In this document: in pieces, positions 1 to 11,429 of the stretch | Numbering within the stretch: the first letter of the stretch is position 1 | Layout: the number at the start of each line of letters is the position of its first letter | From: Glutamicibacter soli | Lineage (GTDB): Bacteria; Actinomycetota; Actinomycetes; Actinomycetales; Micrococcaceae | Length of the DNA stretch: 64,000 nucleotides | Assembly: GCF_003309065.1 (NCBI RefSeq) | Contig: NZ_POAF01000005.1 | Coordinates: 1-64,000, forward strand | Reading direction: 5' to 3' | Program-made: the position numbers and the translations under genes | Notes under the pieces: generated by a model | What the model saw: the letters and a program-made list of their open reading frames with translations, nothing else | Databases searched by the model: none | What the model was told of the DNA's origin: nothing

Positions 1-1423
1 TGTCGGGGTCCCCGGCGGAGCACTCGTCCCCGTCCTCGGCCCAGCCGGCCTTGCCGGCGCTGCCGTCGTCGGCGTTCGCGGGGTCGGAATCAAAGAGGGA
101 TCCCTGGCCCGGGCCGCCGTCCCCGAAGGCGGCCCCGGGCGGGTCCTCGCCGGTGGCGTCCAGCAGGATCTCCAGCAACGCGTTCAACGCGCGTTCGGGC
201 GGGGTCGCTTCGGGGATGAACAACTCGTCATCGTCCCAGCGCAGCTGCTCGGATCCTTCGGGCAGCAGGTCCTGGATCGACCAGCCGCCTTCCCCCTCGG
301 GACCGGCCCCGGTAACTCCGGTAGCCCCGGCGCTGGTGGCTTCGGTCCCGGTGGTTTCGCTCTCGGTGGCGGCATCCGCCTGCGGCTGCGGGTCCTGCCC
401 CGTGGGCTGGTTCGGATTATCGGCCGGGTCCTTGAAAAACGACGCCCCCGCCACCGGCCCGCCTGAGCCTGGCCCCCGGTTCGGGTTCGCCGAGGCCGGG
501 TTCCTCCGCGCGGCCTGCCCGGCACGGGTGCTGGCCTTGTTCGCCGCCGCGATCAACGCATCCACCCACGCCCCCTCCGCCGTGGAAGTCCGCACCAAAA
601 ACTCGCGGAAGTGCGGGCTGCGGATCGGCAACGGGAACACGCCACGGCGCAGCGACGCCGGCGGGACCGGCCCGGACCGGTTGATGGCCTCCAGGATCAG
701 GGAGGCGATCTTCTTCACCGCCGCGAACGGGATGAACTCCTCGGCCAGGACTTGGGCGGCGTGTTCCTCCACGGTGCGCCCATCGGCATGCAACAGGGTC
801 GGGCTGGTGGCGGTGCCTTCGAAGGTCCGGTCTTCGGGTTCGACCTTGGCCAGTTTCCGGCTGGCCTGCCGCACCACCGTCGGATCCACCCCGGACTCGA
901 AGAGCAGGGCGGCCAGGTGCTCGAAGCGCGGGGCAACCCGGGCCCCGGTAAAGTCCTTGCGCCCCACCAAGTCCATGGAATCCAGGATGAGGCGGTGGGT
1001 GTGCCAGTAGGGGGTGCGGGTCCAGGAGGCCAGCAGTTCTTCCGGGTCGCGGTAGCAGGCGCGTCCGCAGGCGCGCACCGGGGTGCTGGTGGTATCGGCG
1101 GGGTGCTCGCGCAGGGCGTCCAGTTCGCTTTGGGCCAGGGTGTGGGCGGCGGTGGCGGCAGTGCGTTCGGCGGCGACCAAATCCATGCGGGTCGCTTCGA
1201 AGCCGAGCTGCTGGGCGGTGGTCGCCAGTTCCAGGGCTAGGCGGGGATCGGTGGTATCGGAGAGGGTTTCGCGCAGGGCGGCGAAGGTATCCAGCAGGCT
1301 GGTGCGCAAATCCCGCAGCTGGGTGCCCGATAGTTCGGGCAGGGCGGCACCGGGCGCGGGACGTACCTGGGCCAGTACGTGGTGCAGGCTGGTGAGGCCT
1401 TGGGCCAGTGCGGTGGTGTTCAT
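1..1423 (-). CDS. DUF222-domain protein, C-terminus beyond window (probable DUF222-HNH endonuclease family)
   Basis: The reading frame starts at an ATG at 1423 with a GGAG a few bases upstream and stays open to the window edge, giving 474 visible residues. The N-terminal half is helical and Arg/Leu/Ala-rich, with a pattern typical of DUF222 (for example the stretch around LILDSMDLVGRKDF and the following VDPTVVRQASRKLAKVEP). An acidic, Pro/Gly/Ala-rich linker follows. In this family a C-terminal HNH nuclease domain usually comes next, which here would lie left of base 1, so the nuclease part is not seen. DUF222-HNH genes occur in many copies in Micrococcaceae, and their role is unproven. The gene is divergent from the VanZ-like gene. 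Confidence 0.75.
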   Translation of the reverse strand, partial: MNTTALAQGLTSLHHVLAQVRPAPGAALPELSGTQLRDLRTSLLDTFAALRETLSDTTDPRLALELATTAQQLGFEATRMDLVAAERTAATAAHTLAQSELDALREHPADTTSTPVRACGRACYRDPEELLASWTRTPYWHTHRLILDSMDLVGRKDFTGARVAPRFEHLAALLFESGVDPTVVRQASRKLAKVEPEDRTFEGTATSPTLLHADGRTVEEHAAQVLAEEFIPFAAVKKIASLILEAINRSGPVPPASLRRGVFPLPIRSPHFREFLVRTSTAEGAWVDALIAAANKASTRAGQAARRNPASANPNRGPGSGGPVAGASFFKDPADNPNQPTGQDPQPQADAATESETTGTEATSAGATGVTGAGPEGEGGWSIQDLLPEGSEQLRWDDDELFIPEATPPERALNALLEILLDATGEDPPGAAFGDGGPGQGSLFDSDPANADDGSAGKAGWAEDGDECSAGDPD

Positions 1424-1663
1424 GGCTCCAGTGAACGCCCGGGCGCACTGGCTGGTGGTGGGTGGGGTGCGGATTGTGGAGAAGTGCCGGAAAAGAATTC
1501 TTTGGGCCCGGGGAAGGTCGGACGTCGACGTCGCTCCTTAGTCGCCGCGAAACACAGGCAGTCACTGGCGTTACACGCGTGCCGGTCATGCAGGTCTTGC
1601 GGTCTCGAACCAGACTAAAATTGCGGACAGATGCGTTTGCGCAACTTCTTGGGGGTAGTTGGA

Positions 1664-2101
1664 GTGAAGAACCGTTCGGCCCGGTGGGCCTTGGTCGCGG
1701 CGGTGGCTTACGCCATCGCGCTGGTGCTGGTGGCATTCTGGCCGACACCCGTGGATACCGAAGCGGGGCCGTGGCTGTTCGCGTTCATCGAGCAGCTGCA
1801 CCGGATCGGCGTGCCGCAGTGGTTCGGCTACGGCGAGATCGAATTCGGCGCGAATATCCTGTACTTCATGCCGTTGGGCCTGCTGGCCTCGTGGTGGCTG
1901 CGCTGGCCGTGGCTGGCGGTGCTCTGCGGACTCGGGGTCTCCGTGATGATCGAAACCGGGCAGCTGCTCCTGCTCCCTGACCGGGTGCCCTCGGCCAGGG
2001 ATTTGGTGGCCAATACCCTCGGCACCGGGCTGGGGGCGCTGGTCTTCCTGCTGTGCCGCGGCTGGCTGCGCCGTCGCGCGAGGCAGGGCGCCGCACGCTG
2101 A
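1664..2101 (+). CDS. VanZ-family small membrane protein
   Basis: A protein of 145 residues with four hydrophobic segments. The last two carry the VanZ family pattern: an IETGQ motif, a short basic loop, then DLVANTLGTGLG. VanZ in Enterococcus gives low-level teicoplanin resistance by an unclear mechanism. Most actinobacterial homologues are uncharacterised cell-envelope proteins. I chose the GTG at 1664 because GGGGG lies 8 bases upstream and it places KNRSAR directly before the first helix. An in-frame ATG at 1631 would add 11 residues but has a weak ribosome site. The gene stands alone and converges on the methyltransferase. Confidence 0.75.
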   Translation: MKNRSARWALVAAVAYAIALVLVAFWPTPVDTEAGPWLFAFIEQLHRIGVPQWFGYGEIEFGANILYFMPLGLLASWWLRWPWLAVLCGLGVSVMIETGQLLLLPDRVPSARDLVANTLGTGLGALVFLLCRGWLRRRARQGAAR

Positions 2102-2168
2102 TCCCCGGGCGCATCCGTCCCGGGGAAGCAGCGCCGCTCCCCCGGTACGGATGGCCGCACTGAGCGCG

Positions 2169-2978
2169 CTATTCCGGCTTGCGCGAGATGAGCAGCGTCG
2201 GGGTTACCTGCCGGTCGCGGACCGCTTCGATGGAATGCTGCCGTCGCAGCACCACGTCCTCGCCCAGGATCAGCGCTCCGGAAAGCGGGGCGCCGCCCTG
2301 CTGCAGCATCAGCGCTGCCCGGGCGAGCACCTCGTCGCGGTGCTCCATGCTGCGCTGCACATCGAACCCTGCGCCTTCCAGGTAGCCGCGGTAGGCGGTT
2401 TCCGATTCCACGTGGGAGGATTCCCTGGTGATGGCCCACGGCATCGGGAAGGTCAGCTCGTTGGTGCCCATCAGGTCGTAGACGCCGAAAACGCCGCCGG
2501 GGCGCAGCAGCCGGAAGACCTCGGCGAACACCGGGGCCTTGTCGGCGATGTTCATGCCCACGTGCAGCATCAGCGCGGCATCGAAGGAGCCCTCGGGCAG
2601 CCCGGCGTCCTGGCCAGGCCGGTTGAGCATGGTGACGGCGCCGTCGAGCCCGCAGGCGCGGTTCAATTCGGTGGCCAGGTCGACGAACTCCGCGGTGACG
2701 TCCACCCCGGTGACGGTCGCGCCGCGGCCGGCGAAGTAGCGAGCCGGCCCGCCCATGCCGCTGCCGACATCCAGCAGGCGCGCGCCGTCGTCGAGCGCCA
2801 GCGTGTCGGCGATCCAGGCGGTGGTGTGCATCCCGCCCAGGTGGAGGTGGTCGGCCTCGTTGGTGTCCTCGGCCCGCAGCCGGGCCGGGTCGTGTCCGGC
2901 GGCGCGCAGCGCGGCGAACATGGCCTCGCGCACGTTTCCGGAGGCGTAGTGGACGATGGTTTCCTCGGTGTCGCTCAT
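2169..2978 (-). CDS. Class I SAM-dependent methyltransferase
   Basis: A 269-residue Rossmann-fold methyltransferase. Motif I, LLDVGSGMGG, follows an N-terminal helical region, and an acidic residue after strand 2 (VTGVDVT) would bind the SAM ribose. LLRPGGVFGVYD is the later conserved motif. The NEADHLHLGG-MHTT segment ahead of motif I and the PMPWA region resemble small-molecule N-methyltransferases of the sarcosine/dimethylglycine type, but the substrate cannot be read from sequence. The ATG at 2978 has GGAGGG 6 bases upstream; the frame is open further upstream without a ribosome site. The gene is a single unit downstream of the guaB terminator region. Confidence 0.8.
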   Translation of the reverse strand: MSDTEETIVHYASGNVREAMFAALRAAGHDPARLRAEDTNEADHLHLGGMHTTAWIADTLALDDGARLLDVGSGMGGPARYFAGRGATVTGVDVTAEFVDLATELNRACGLDGAVTMLNRPGQDAGLPEGSFDAALMLHVGMNIADKAPVFAEVFRLLRPGGVFGVYDLMGTNELTFPMPWAITRESSHVESETAYRGYLEGAGFDVQRSMEHRDEVLARAALMLQQGGAPLSGALILGEDVVLRRQHSIEAVRDRQVTPTLLISRKPE

Positions 2979-3128
2979 GGCGCACCCTCCACTTTCTGCG
3001 GGCCGGGGTCGGGGTTTCGGGGCGGAACCGGCAGTAGGCCAGGGCGTCGTGCATCCCATGATAAGTCCGTGCGCGGCATGTGGACCCGTGCGTTGGCCGC
3101 GAATCCGGCGGCGGCGCCCGGGCACGGG

Positions 3129-3174
3129 AAAACCCCGCCCCTGCGCGCCGGATGGGCGGGCTGGGACGGGGTTT
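3129..3174 (-). terminator. Rho-independent terminator of guaB
   Basis: On the minus strand AAACCCCGTCCC pairs with GGGGCGGGGTTT (one G-U-type mismatch), followed by TTTTC, 13 bases after the guaB stop codon. Confidence 0.7.
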
Positions 3175-3186
3175 GGCCTGGGGATT

Positions 3187-4725
<1,539 letters not shown>

Positions 4726-4849
4726 TTATATGTTAGAACCCTTTTGCCCTTTGCGTGATTCCCGCTCGCGCCACTGTGTCCAAGCTCATGCCGCGGTGGC
4801 GTCATAAGCGCAGATCAGCACCGAAGTGTGTCGAATGCTGGGGCCGCGA

Positions 4850-6949
4850 CTAGTTTTTGAATCCGGTGGCCGCGCGGAAGGCGGCGGCGAACTCGTCCGC
4901 CGCGCTGTCCACGAACATCTTGGACAGGTGCGAGTTGTCCAGATAGGTCAGCACGTTGCCGATGACCGCCTTGCACACGCCCTGAGGGCAGAGCACCGGG
5001 GTCAGGTCCAGGGAGATCACCGTGTTGCCGTAGTCGGCGGAGTCCAGCCACTTCTCCACCGGGTTGGTCTCGTTCAGCAGCTCGGAGGCCAGCCCATCGC
5101 AGCGCGAGGAGTCCGACTTGGCCGAGTCCACGCATTCGGGGATGAGGTATTCGTAGCGCGGGGTGTCGCGCACCGCGACCACCCTGCTGCCCGCGGCGAG
5201 GAACGGGAAGATCGCCTGGTCGAACCCGTCCACCAGGGCTTCCTGCTCCCCCGGGGTGCGCAGGTCCTCGTCGTAGCCCTGCACGGTCATGCTGGCGTTG
5301 GCCATAACCCAGGTGGGGGCCAGCGCTGTGACGTATTCCTGGGCCGCGTCCTGGAAGGAAGCGCACTCGGGTTCGGAGCGCGCCGTCTCGGAGCCGTAGC
5401 GGCAGCCCGGGTGGTGCAGCAGGATCCAGCTGCCGCCGGAGCCCTCCATCATCCGTGCTCCGGCCTCGGACCAGTGCTGCATGTGCGAATCACCCAGCAT
5501 CACCAGCACCGGCTCCCCCGCGCCGAAGTTGCCGCCCTGCCGGCAGAAGGTGATGCGCGGGTCCTCGGGATCCTGCGCCCCGGAGCACTCCTGCCCCGGG
5601 TTCTGCCATTCGCCGTCCAGGTCGGTGGCCAGCGGCAGGGTCAGCGCCGCCGGCGACGGATCCCAGTCCTCGCTGGCGGTGGCCCCGGGCGTCTCCTCAG
5701 GGGCCTGCGCGGCGGCCACGGTGCGGCGGTACTCGACGTTGCCTTCCCAGGCGAGCACCGGGACGCTGACGATGCCCACCCCGATCACCGCAACCAGCAC
5801 GCCGGAGGCCAGCTGGGCTTGGCGTCCTGCGAGCAGGCCGCCGAAGTCCGCGGCCACCTGCCGCGCGGACAGCGGCTTCTCCACCCAGCGTGTGGTGCAC
5901 CAGGACATGGCGATGGACGCGATGATCAGCAGCGCTCCGGGAAGGATGCCCGCGCGGCTCGAGCCGCTGAGCGTCAGGTAGAACACCAGCAGCGGCCAGT
6001 GCCACAGGTACATGCCGTAGGACAAGTCCCCCAGCTTGCGCAGCGGAGGCAGCGACAGCAGCCCCGAGGGGTTGGACCAACTTCGGGCGGAAGGGGCCAT
6101 GATGACCAGCGCCGCACCCAAGGTCGGGACCAGCGCGATGTAGCCGGGGAATTGGCCCTGCACGTCCAGCAGTGCGCCGCAGGAGATGATCGTGGACAGG
6201 CCCGTCCAGCCGCCAATCCGGCGCAGCTTCTCCGGCAGCGCGGAAAGCCACGGCAGGGCGAGCGCCAGCAGGGATCCCAGCGCGAATTCCCACAGCCGGG
6301 CGCCGGTATGGAAGTAGGCAACCTGCTGGTTGGCGGCGGTCAGGTGGATCGAGAAGGCCAGGGATCCGGCGAAGATGAGCCCGAAGGCGGTGCCGGCGAC
6401 CCAGGCGAAGTTTCGCCTCGAGAAGAACAGCTTCCAGACAAGAGCGCAGGCCGCGAGGATCAGCGGCCAGAGGGTGAAGACCTGCCCTTGGACGGACAGC
6501 GACCAGAAGTGCTGCAGCGGCGAGGAGGCCGCTGTGTTGAAGGCGTAGTAGTCGACCTGATTCTCGGCCAGGTACCAGTTCTGCTTGTAGAACAGCGAGG
6601 CGAAAGACTGGTCGATCAGCTGCGGCCAGCGGTTGCTGGGCAGCAGCACCCATGAACCGATCACCACCGCGAGCACCACTACGGCGGCCTGCGGCACGAG
6701 CCGGGAGAAGCGGTGGGCCCATTGGTTCAGCACCCGGGGCCGTTCACCGCGGCTGATCCGTTTGGAAACCGAGGCGGTGAGGAAGAAGGCCGAGAGCATC
6801 AGGAAGATGTCCACTCCCCCGGAAACCCGGGAGAACCAGATGTGGTAGACCATCACGAGCAGCACCGCCAGGGCGCGCAGTCCCTGCAGGTCGGTCCTGA
6901 ATCCGGGTTTGGATTCAGCTTTCCCGGCGGGGGTGATCGTCAACGACAC
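4850..6949 (-). CDS. Acyltransferase-3 / SGNH-hydrolase fusion (OafA/YrhL-like)
   Basis: A 699-residue membrane protein. The N-terminal part (about 20-400) is an acyltransferase-3 domain of about ten or eleven helices. It begins DLQGLRALAV and has the conserved VYHIW histidine and GGVDIFLMLSAF motif. A linker leads to a C-terminal extracellular SGNH domain with block I GDSH (Ser488) and a DNSH motif (Asp671, His674) completing the triad. This architecture O-acetylates envelope glycans such as peptidoglycan or exported polysaccharide, the first domain moving the acyl group across the membrane and the SGNH domain transferring it. The start is a GTG with GAGGAAAG 11 bases upstream. The glycan substrate is unknown. 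Confidence 0.9.
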   Translation of the reverse strand: MSLTITPAGKAESKPGFRTDLQGLRALAVLLVMVYHIWFSRVSGGVDIFLMLSAFFLTASVSKRISRGERPRVLNQWAHRFSRLVPQAAVVVLAVVIGSWVLLPSNRWPQLIDQSFASLFYKQNWYLAENQVDYYAFNTAASSPLQHFWSLSVQGQVFTLWPLILAACALVWKLFFSRRNFAWVAGTAFGLIFAGSLAFSIHLTAANQQVAYFHTGARLWEFALGSLLALALPWLSALPEKLRRIGGWTGLSTIISCGALLDVQGQFPGYIALVPTLGAALVIMAPSARSWSNPSGLLSLPPLRKLGDLSYGMYLWHWPLLVFYLTLSGSSRAGILPGALLIIASIAMSWCTTRWVEKPLSARQVAADFGGLLAGRQAQLASGVLVAVIGVGIVSVPVLAWEGNVEYRRTVAAAQAPEETPGATASEDWDPSPAALTLPLATDLDGEWQNPGQECSGAQDPEDPRITFCRQGGNFGAGEPVLVMLGDSHMQHWSEAGARMMEGSGGSWILLHHPGCRYGSETARSEPECASFQDAAQEYVTALAPTWVMANASMTVQGYDEDLRTPGEQEALVDGFDQAIFPFLAAGSRVVAVRDTPRYEYLIPECVDSAKSDSSRCDGLASELLNETNPVEKWLDSADYGNTVISLDLTPVLCPQGVCKAVIGNVLTYLDNSHLSKMFVDSAADEFAAAFRAATGFKN

Positions 6950-7466
6950 GAAGTGGTGCTTTCCTCGGGGACAGGGCGGGTCCGGTTCTGCGGCCTCAGC
7001 CCTTTCCGAACATCATTCGATCCTAGCAATCAGGAATTTGTATTCCATTTGAACTGATTCCTCAAGCTTGCGTTGCACGACAAATTGGTAGTCCCTTCAC
7101 TAGCTCCTTTCATCCGACTACAGCGACCGAGACGCGGGCCGCAGAGACGAAATGCCTAGGATGCCGCAGGCTGCCGCCGGGTTAGATCCATCTGGTAACA
7201 CCCGATTAATTCATCGTTGGGGCTTGGCATCGCAGGGTTGCGCCTGGCTTAGTCGGCTGGCGAAAACCGTGGCTGGTTCGTCTAGAACGTGTTCCGTTAG
7301 GACGTGTGAAGGAACCTGATTCTCCGCTGTCTTCGAAGCTCGGCACCATGAACTTGTTGGACAACGTTGAAGACAGCCAACTGGTCAATCAGTACCTTCG
7401 GCACCATTTTTGCTATGGCAAGATTTATTTTGACGATGGGTACGCTTCCGTACAGAAGGGTGTTCA
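6950..7466. other. 517-base stretch without a convincing gene
   Basis: Upstream of the acyltransferase and ahead of the orphan gene at 7467. Base composition falls noticeably compared with the flanks. Only short ORFs (about 60 codons) without ribosome sites or recognisable content occur on either strand. I see no repeat ends, tRNA or terminator. It should contain the promoters of both flanking genes, but no consensus-like pair stands out. Confidence 0.5.
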
Positions 7467-7928
7467 ATGCCGTCTCTCACCAAGCTTGTAGCAAGACTCA
7501 AGATGCTTCATGTCCCGGATTCCCGGGACAAATCGAAGGTCTATGTCGTCTACGCTAAGCAACGCAGCCCGTTTGCGTCTCTGGAGTACATGGAACCAAT
7601 CATTGCGGTCATGGCCAACGAGCGTAACTGCTATGCACTTCAAGAGATGTATCCGGACGCTGAAGTCAGTTGGGAAGCGCGAAGGGTACAGGATGCTGGC
7701 GATAGCGCCATGACAGAAGCCGAGATCCTGTATCTTACCCATACCACTTTGTTGCCGTATGACATGGATGCCAACGGAAATCCCATCTACGGAGTCATGG
7801 AGTCGCCGATTCCCGAAGCTCTTTATTGCAGTCGGGAAACCGCAGAGCGAGAAGCGCCGGATCGCTACTTGCACGTAGTCCGTGTCGGGCAAGTAAACCT
7901 TCTCGGTGTCGGCGAAATTTTGGAATAG
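7467..7928 (+). CDS. Hypothetical protein, 153 residues, orphan
   Basis: Not recognised. The ATG at 7467 follows GAAGGG at 6 bases. The product is soluble, slightly acidic, with no signal peptide or membrane helix. It has a mixed alpha/beta look: a VYVVYAK strand, an acidic middle (YPDAEVSWEARR), the stretch ILYLTHTTLLPYDMDANGNPIYG, and a hydrophobic C-terminal LLGVGEILE. Base composition is lower in GC than the neighbours, and the gene has no operon partner. An overlapping antisense ORF (7464-8006) looks less protein-like. It could be a recently acquired gene or an immunity-type or regulatory protein, but nothing in the sequence decides this. Confidence 0.5.
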   Translation: MPSLTKLVARLKMLHVPDSRDKSKVYVVYAKQRSPFASLEYMEPIIAVMANERNCYALQEMYPDAEVSWEARRVQDAGDSAMTEAEILYLTHTTLLPYDMDANGNPIYGVMESPIPEALYCSRETAEREAPDRYLHVVRVGQVNLLGVGEILE

Positions 7929-8059
7929 GTTTCCGCAACTGTACGTCGCTGCTTGGAGCTGCAGGACGAGAGAGGGAGCACCCTTGCCAAGCGGGGAACC
8001 TGCCATTTTGCTTGGTTGTAGACGTTGGTTCGGCTCTCACACGGGCATGAACTTTTCGC

Positions 8060-9115
8060 TCAGAGTGGGTGAGTCTGGTCATCCTCATCCAATTGAACCG
8101 GCTCGAATGCGGAGAATGGACTCCTGCTGGCAAGAACCCTGAAGGCAAGGCCCATTAGAAGAGCGCCGGGGAAAAAGGCAAACAGCATATTACCCAGTCG
8201 AGCTCCCGACGAGTTGTCGGGACCCTGCGCGAAATCAACAGGGATGGCAATGTCCTTGTATGTGGGATCGATGACTACGAGCAGCTCATCACCCAGTTCC
8301 ATGGATTTCTGCCCTACCGTGTTCCAGCTCAGTGCCATCCGCCGGTCGCCCACGTCAACCTTGGCCGGCTCTCCGGAGCGCCCGGTGATCTCGTGGGCTG
8401 CCAGCGTCGCGGTGATGTGCGGTTGCGTGCTGACGGCGTCTTGCGCGGCGCGCGCGTCCTGCGCATCGCTCACGATGAACGCCGCCGCTGAGGCAACGGA
8501 CACCACCAGGCACACCAGGATCAGCGTGTAGCGGGCCTTGCGCGGCGCATGCTGCAAAGCCAATACCAGGCGTTCGAAACGGCCCGGGGCCGGTTTGACG
8601 CCCAGTTGGCGTAGCACGTGGGCAGGTCGGTCTGGTTTGAGCATGAACTGGTAGCCGATAGCCCACGTGCCTCCGGCCAGCATGAGCACGAAGAAAGCTC
8701 CGAGCATCCAGTCGGTTTCCGCGTCTTCTTCCAATTGCATAGGTGAGCTGTATAGGTGGTAGTAATACGGGTCAGCTGCCGGCATCCGCGGATCGGCAAC
8801 GAGCTGGACCTCGGACCCCGGCTTGTACAGCTGATCCGTGCAGCTGGTTTGCGCGGTGTGTTCGCCGCCGTTGAGTTTCACCTGCACTGAGCAGTCGTCC
8901 ACGTCTTGGGACAGTACCGTTGCACTCACCGTTGTTGAGTGCTTCATGAGGCCCGCGAGGTACAGGTTGTCCTGGTGGAAGGCTGCCGCGATTCCGGCGA
9001 CCAGCAACGCCATGCCGAACACCATTGCGGCGACAATCCACTTGCGGGCCGCGCGTGTGGTGTTGAACCGCCGCAGCCGGGGTGGGCCGGGCTCTTCATT
9101 GCGGTGGTGCCGCAT
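8060..9115 (-). CDS. DUF3592-like membrane protein of unknown function
   Basis: A 351-residue protein with four predicted membrane helices: one near residues 28-46, one near 135-155, one near 197-217 and one near 315-335. Between helices 1 and 2 lies an extracytoplasmic stretch with two cysteines (DDCSVQVKL and TSCTDQ) and the phrase YKPGSEVQLVADPR. This resembles the beta-rich soluble part of DUF3592-type proteins, and a second similar stretch (GDELLVVIDPTYKD) follows helix 3, so the protein looks like a duplicated two-helix-plus-beta unit. No function is known. It lies downstream of groL on the same strand but behind the groL terminator. Confidence 0.7.
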   Translation of the reverse strand: MRHHRNEEPGPPRLRRFNTTRAARKWIVAAMVFGMALLVAGIAAAFHQDNLYLAGLMKHSTTVSATVLSQDVDDCSVQVKLNGGEHTAQTSCTDQLYKPGSEVQLVADPRMPAADPYYYHLYSSPMQLEEDAETDWMLGAFFVLMLAGGTWAIGYQFMLKPDRPAHVLRQLGVKPAPGRFERLVLALQHAPRKARYTLILVCLVVSVASAAAFIVSDAQDARAAQDAVSTQPHITATLAAHEITGRSGEPAKVDVGDRRMALSWNTVGQKSMELGDELLVVIDPTYKDIAIPVDFAQGPDNSSGARLGNMLFAFFPGALLMGLAFRVLASRSPFSAFEPVQLDEDDQTHPL

Positions 9116-9181
9116 ATGGCGGGCGCTCCCATCGCTTAGTCGGGGTATGTGGTCGAAGTATGTGTTCCATTAATGCACGAA

Positions 9182-9223
9182 TGCCGCCGCGGATCCGAGT
9201 CGAGACTCGGTTCCGCGGCGGCA
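9182..9223 (-). terminator. Hairpin terminator of groL
   Basis: A 19-base stem with one mismatch (TGCCGCCGCGGATCCGAGT against its complement) and a 4-base loop, 19 bases beyond the groL stop. No long T run follows, so termination strength is uncertain. Confidence 0.6.
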
Positions 9224-9242
9224 TCAGCTGCCAGGCAGAAGC

Positions 9243-11244
<2,002 letters not shown>

Positions 11245-11379
11245 GGTCTCTCCTTTTCGTGTATGAACCAATGGTGTAGGGGTGCGCCCTACTGGCATTG
11301 GACCAACCGTCGTCGCGGTGCCAGTTGGTGGTATCCAGTCAGGCGGTGTGACATGCCAACGGCATGCCACCCACACATG

Positions 11380-11409
11380 ACTTTAGGACGATTATTAGCA
11401 CTCGGTCAA
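11380..11409 (-). promoter_or_regulatory. groES-groL promoter (-35 TTGACC, -10 TAAAGT)
   Basis: On the minus strand TTGACC (11404-11409) is followed after 18 bases by TAAAGT (11380-11385). The -35 box falls exactly in the spacer of the CIRCE operator, so a repressor bound there would block RNA polymerase. Confidence 0.6.
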
Positions 11410-11421
11410 GGCGAGTGCTAA
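11395..11421 (-). promoter_or_regulatory. CIRCE operator (HrcA-binding site)
   Basis: TTAGCACTC, 9-base spacer, GAGTGCTAA: a perfect match to the consensus CIRCE inverted repeat. HrcA binds CIRCE and represses chaperone genes until heat stress. The element begins 9 bases upstream of groES's -10 box and lies against the 3' end of the permease gene. hrcA itself is not in this window. Confidence 0.95.
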
Positions 11422-11429
11422 CGAACGCA

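Noticed and set aside
417-1748. Long minus-strand ORF (443 codons) overlapping the DUF222 frame
   Set aside because: Very Pro/Arg/Gly-rich shadow frame. The adjacent frame starting at 1423 gives a recognisable DUF222 protein.
4826-6655. 609-codon plus-strand ORF
   Set aside because: Antisense shadow of the acyltransferase gene, rich in Arg, Gly and Gln with no fold-like pattern.
7464-8006. 180-codon minus-strand ORF opposite the orphan gene
   Set aside because: Start lacks a ribosome site and the plus-strand frame has a good one and a more protein-like composition. The choice is not certain.
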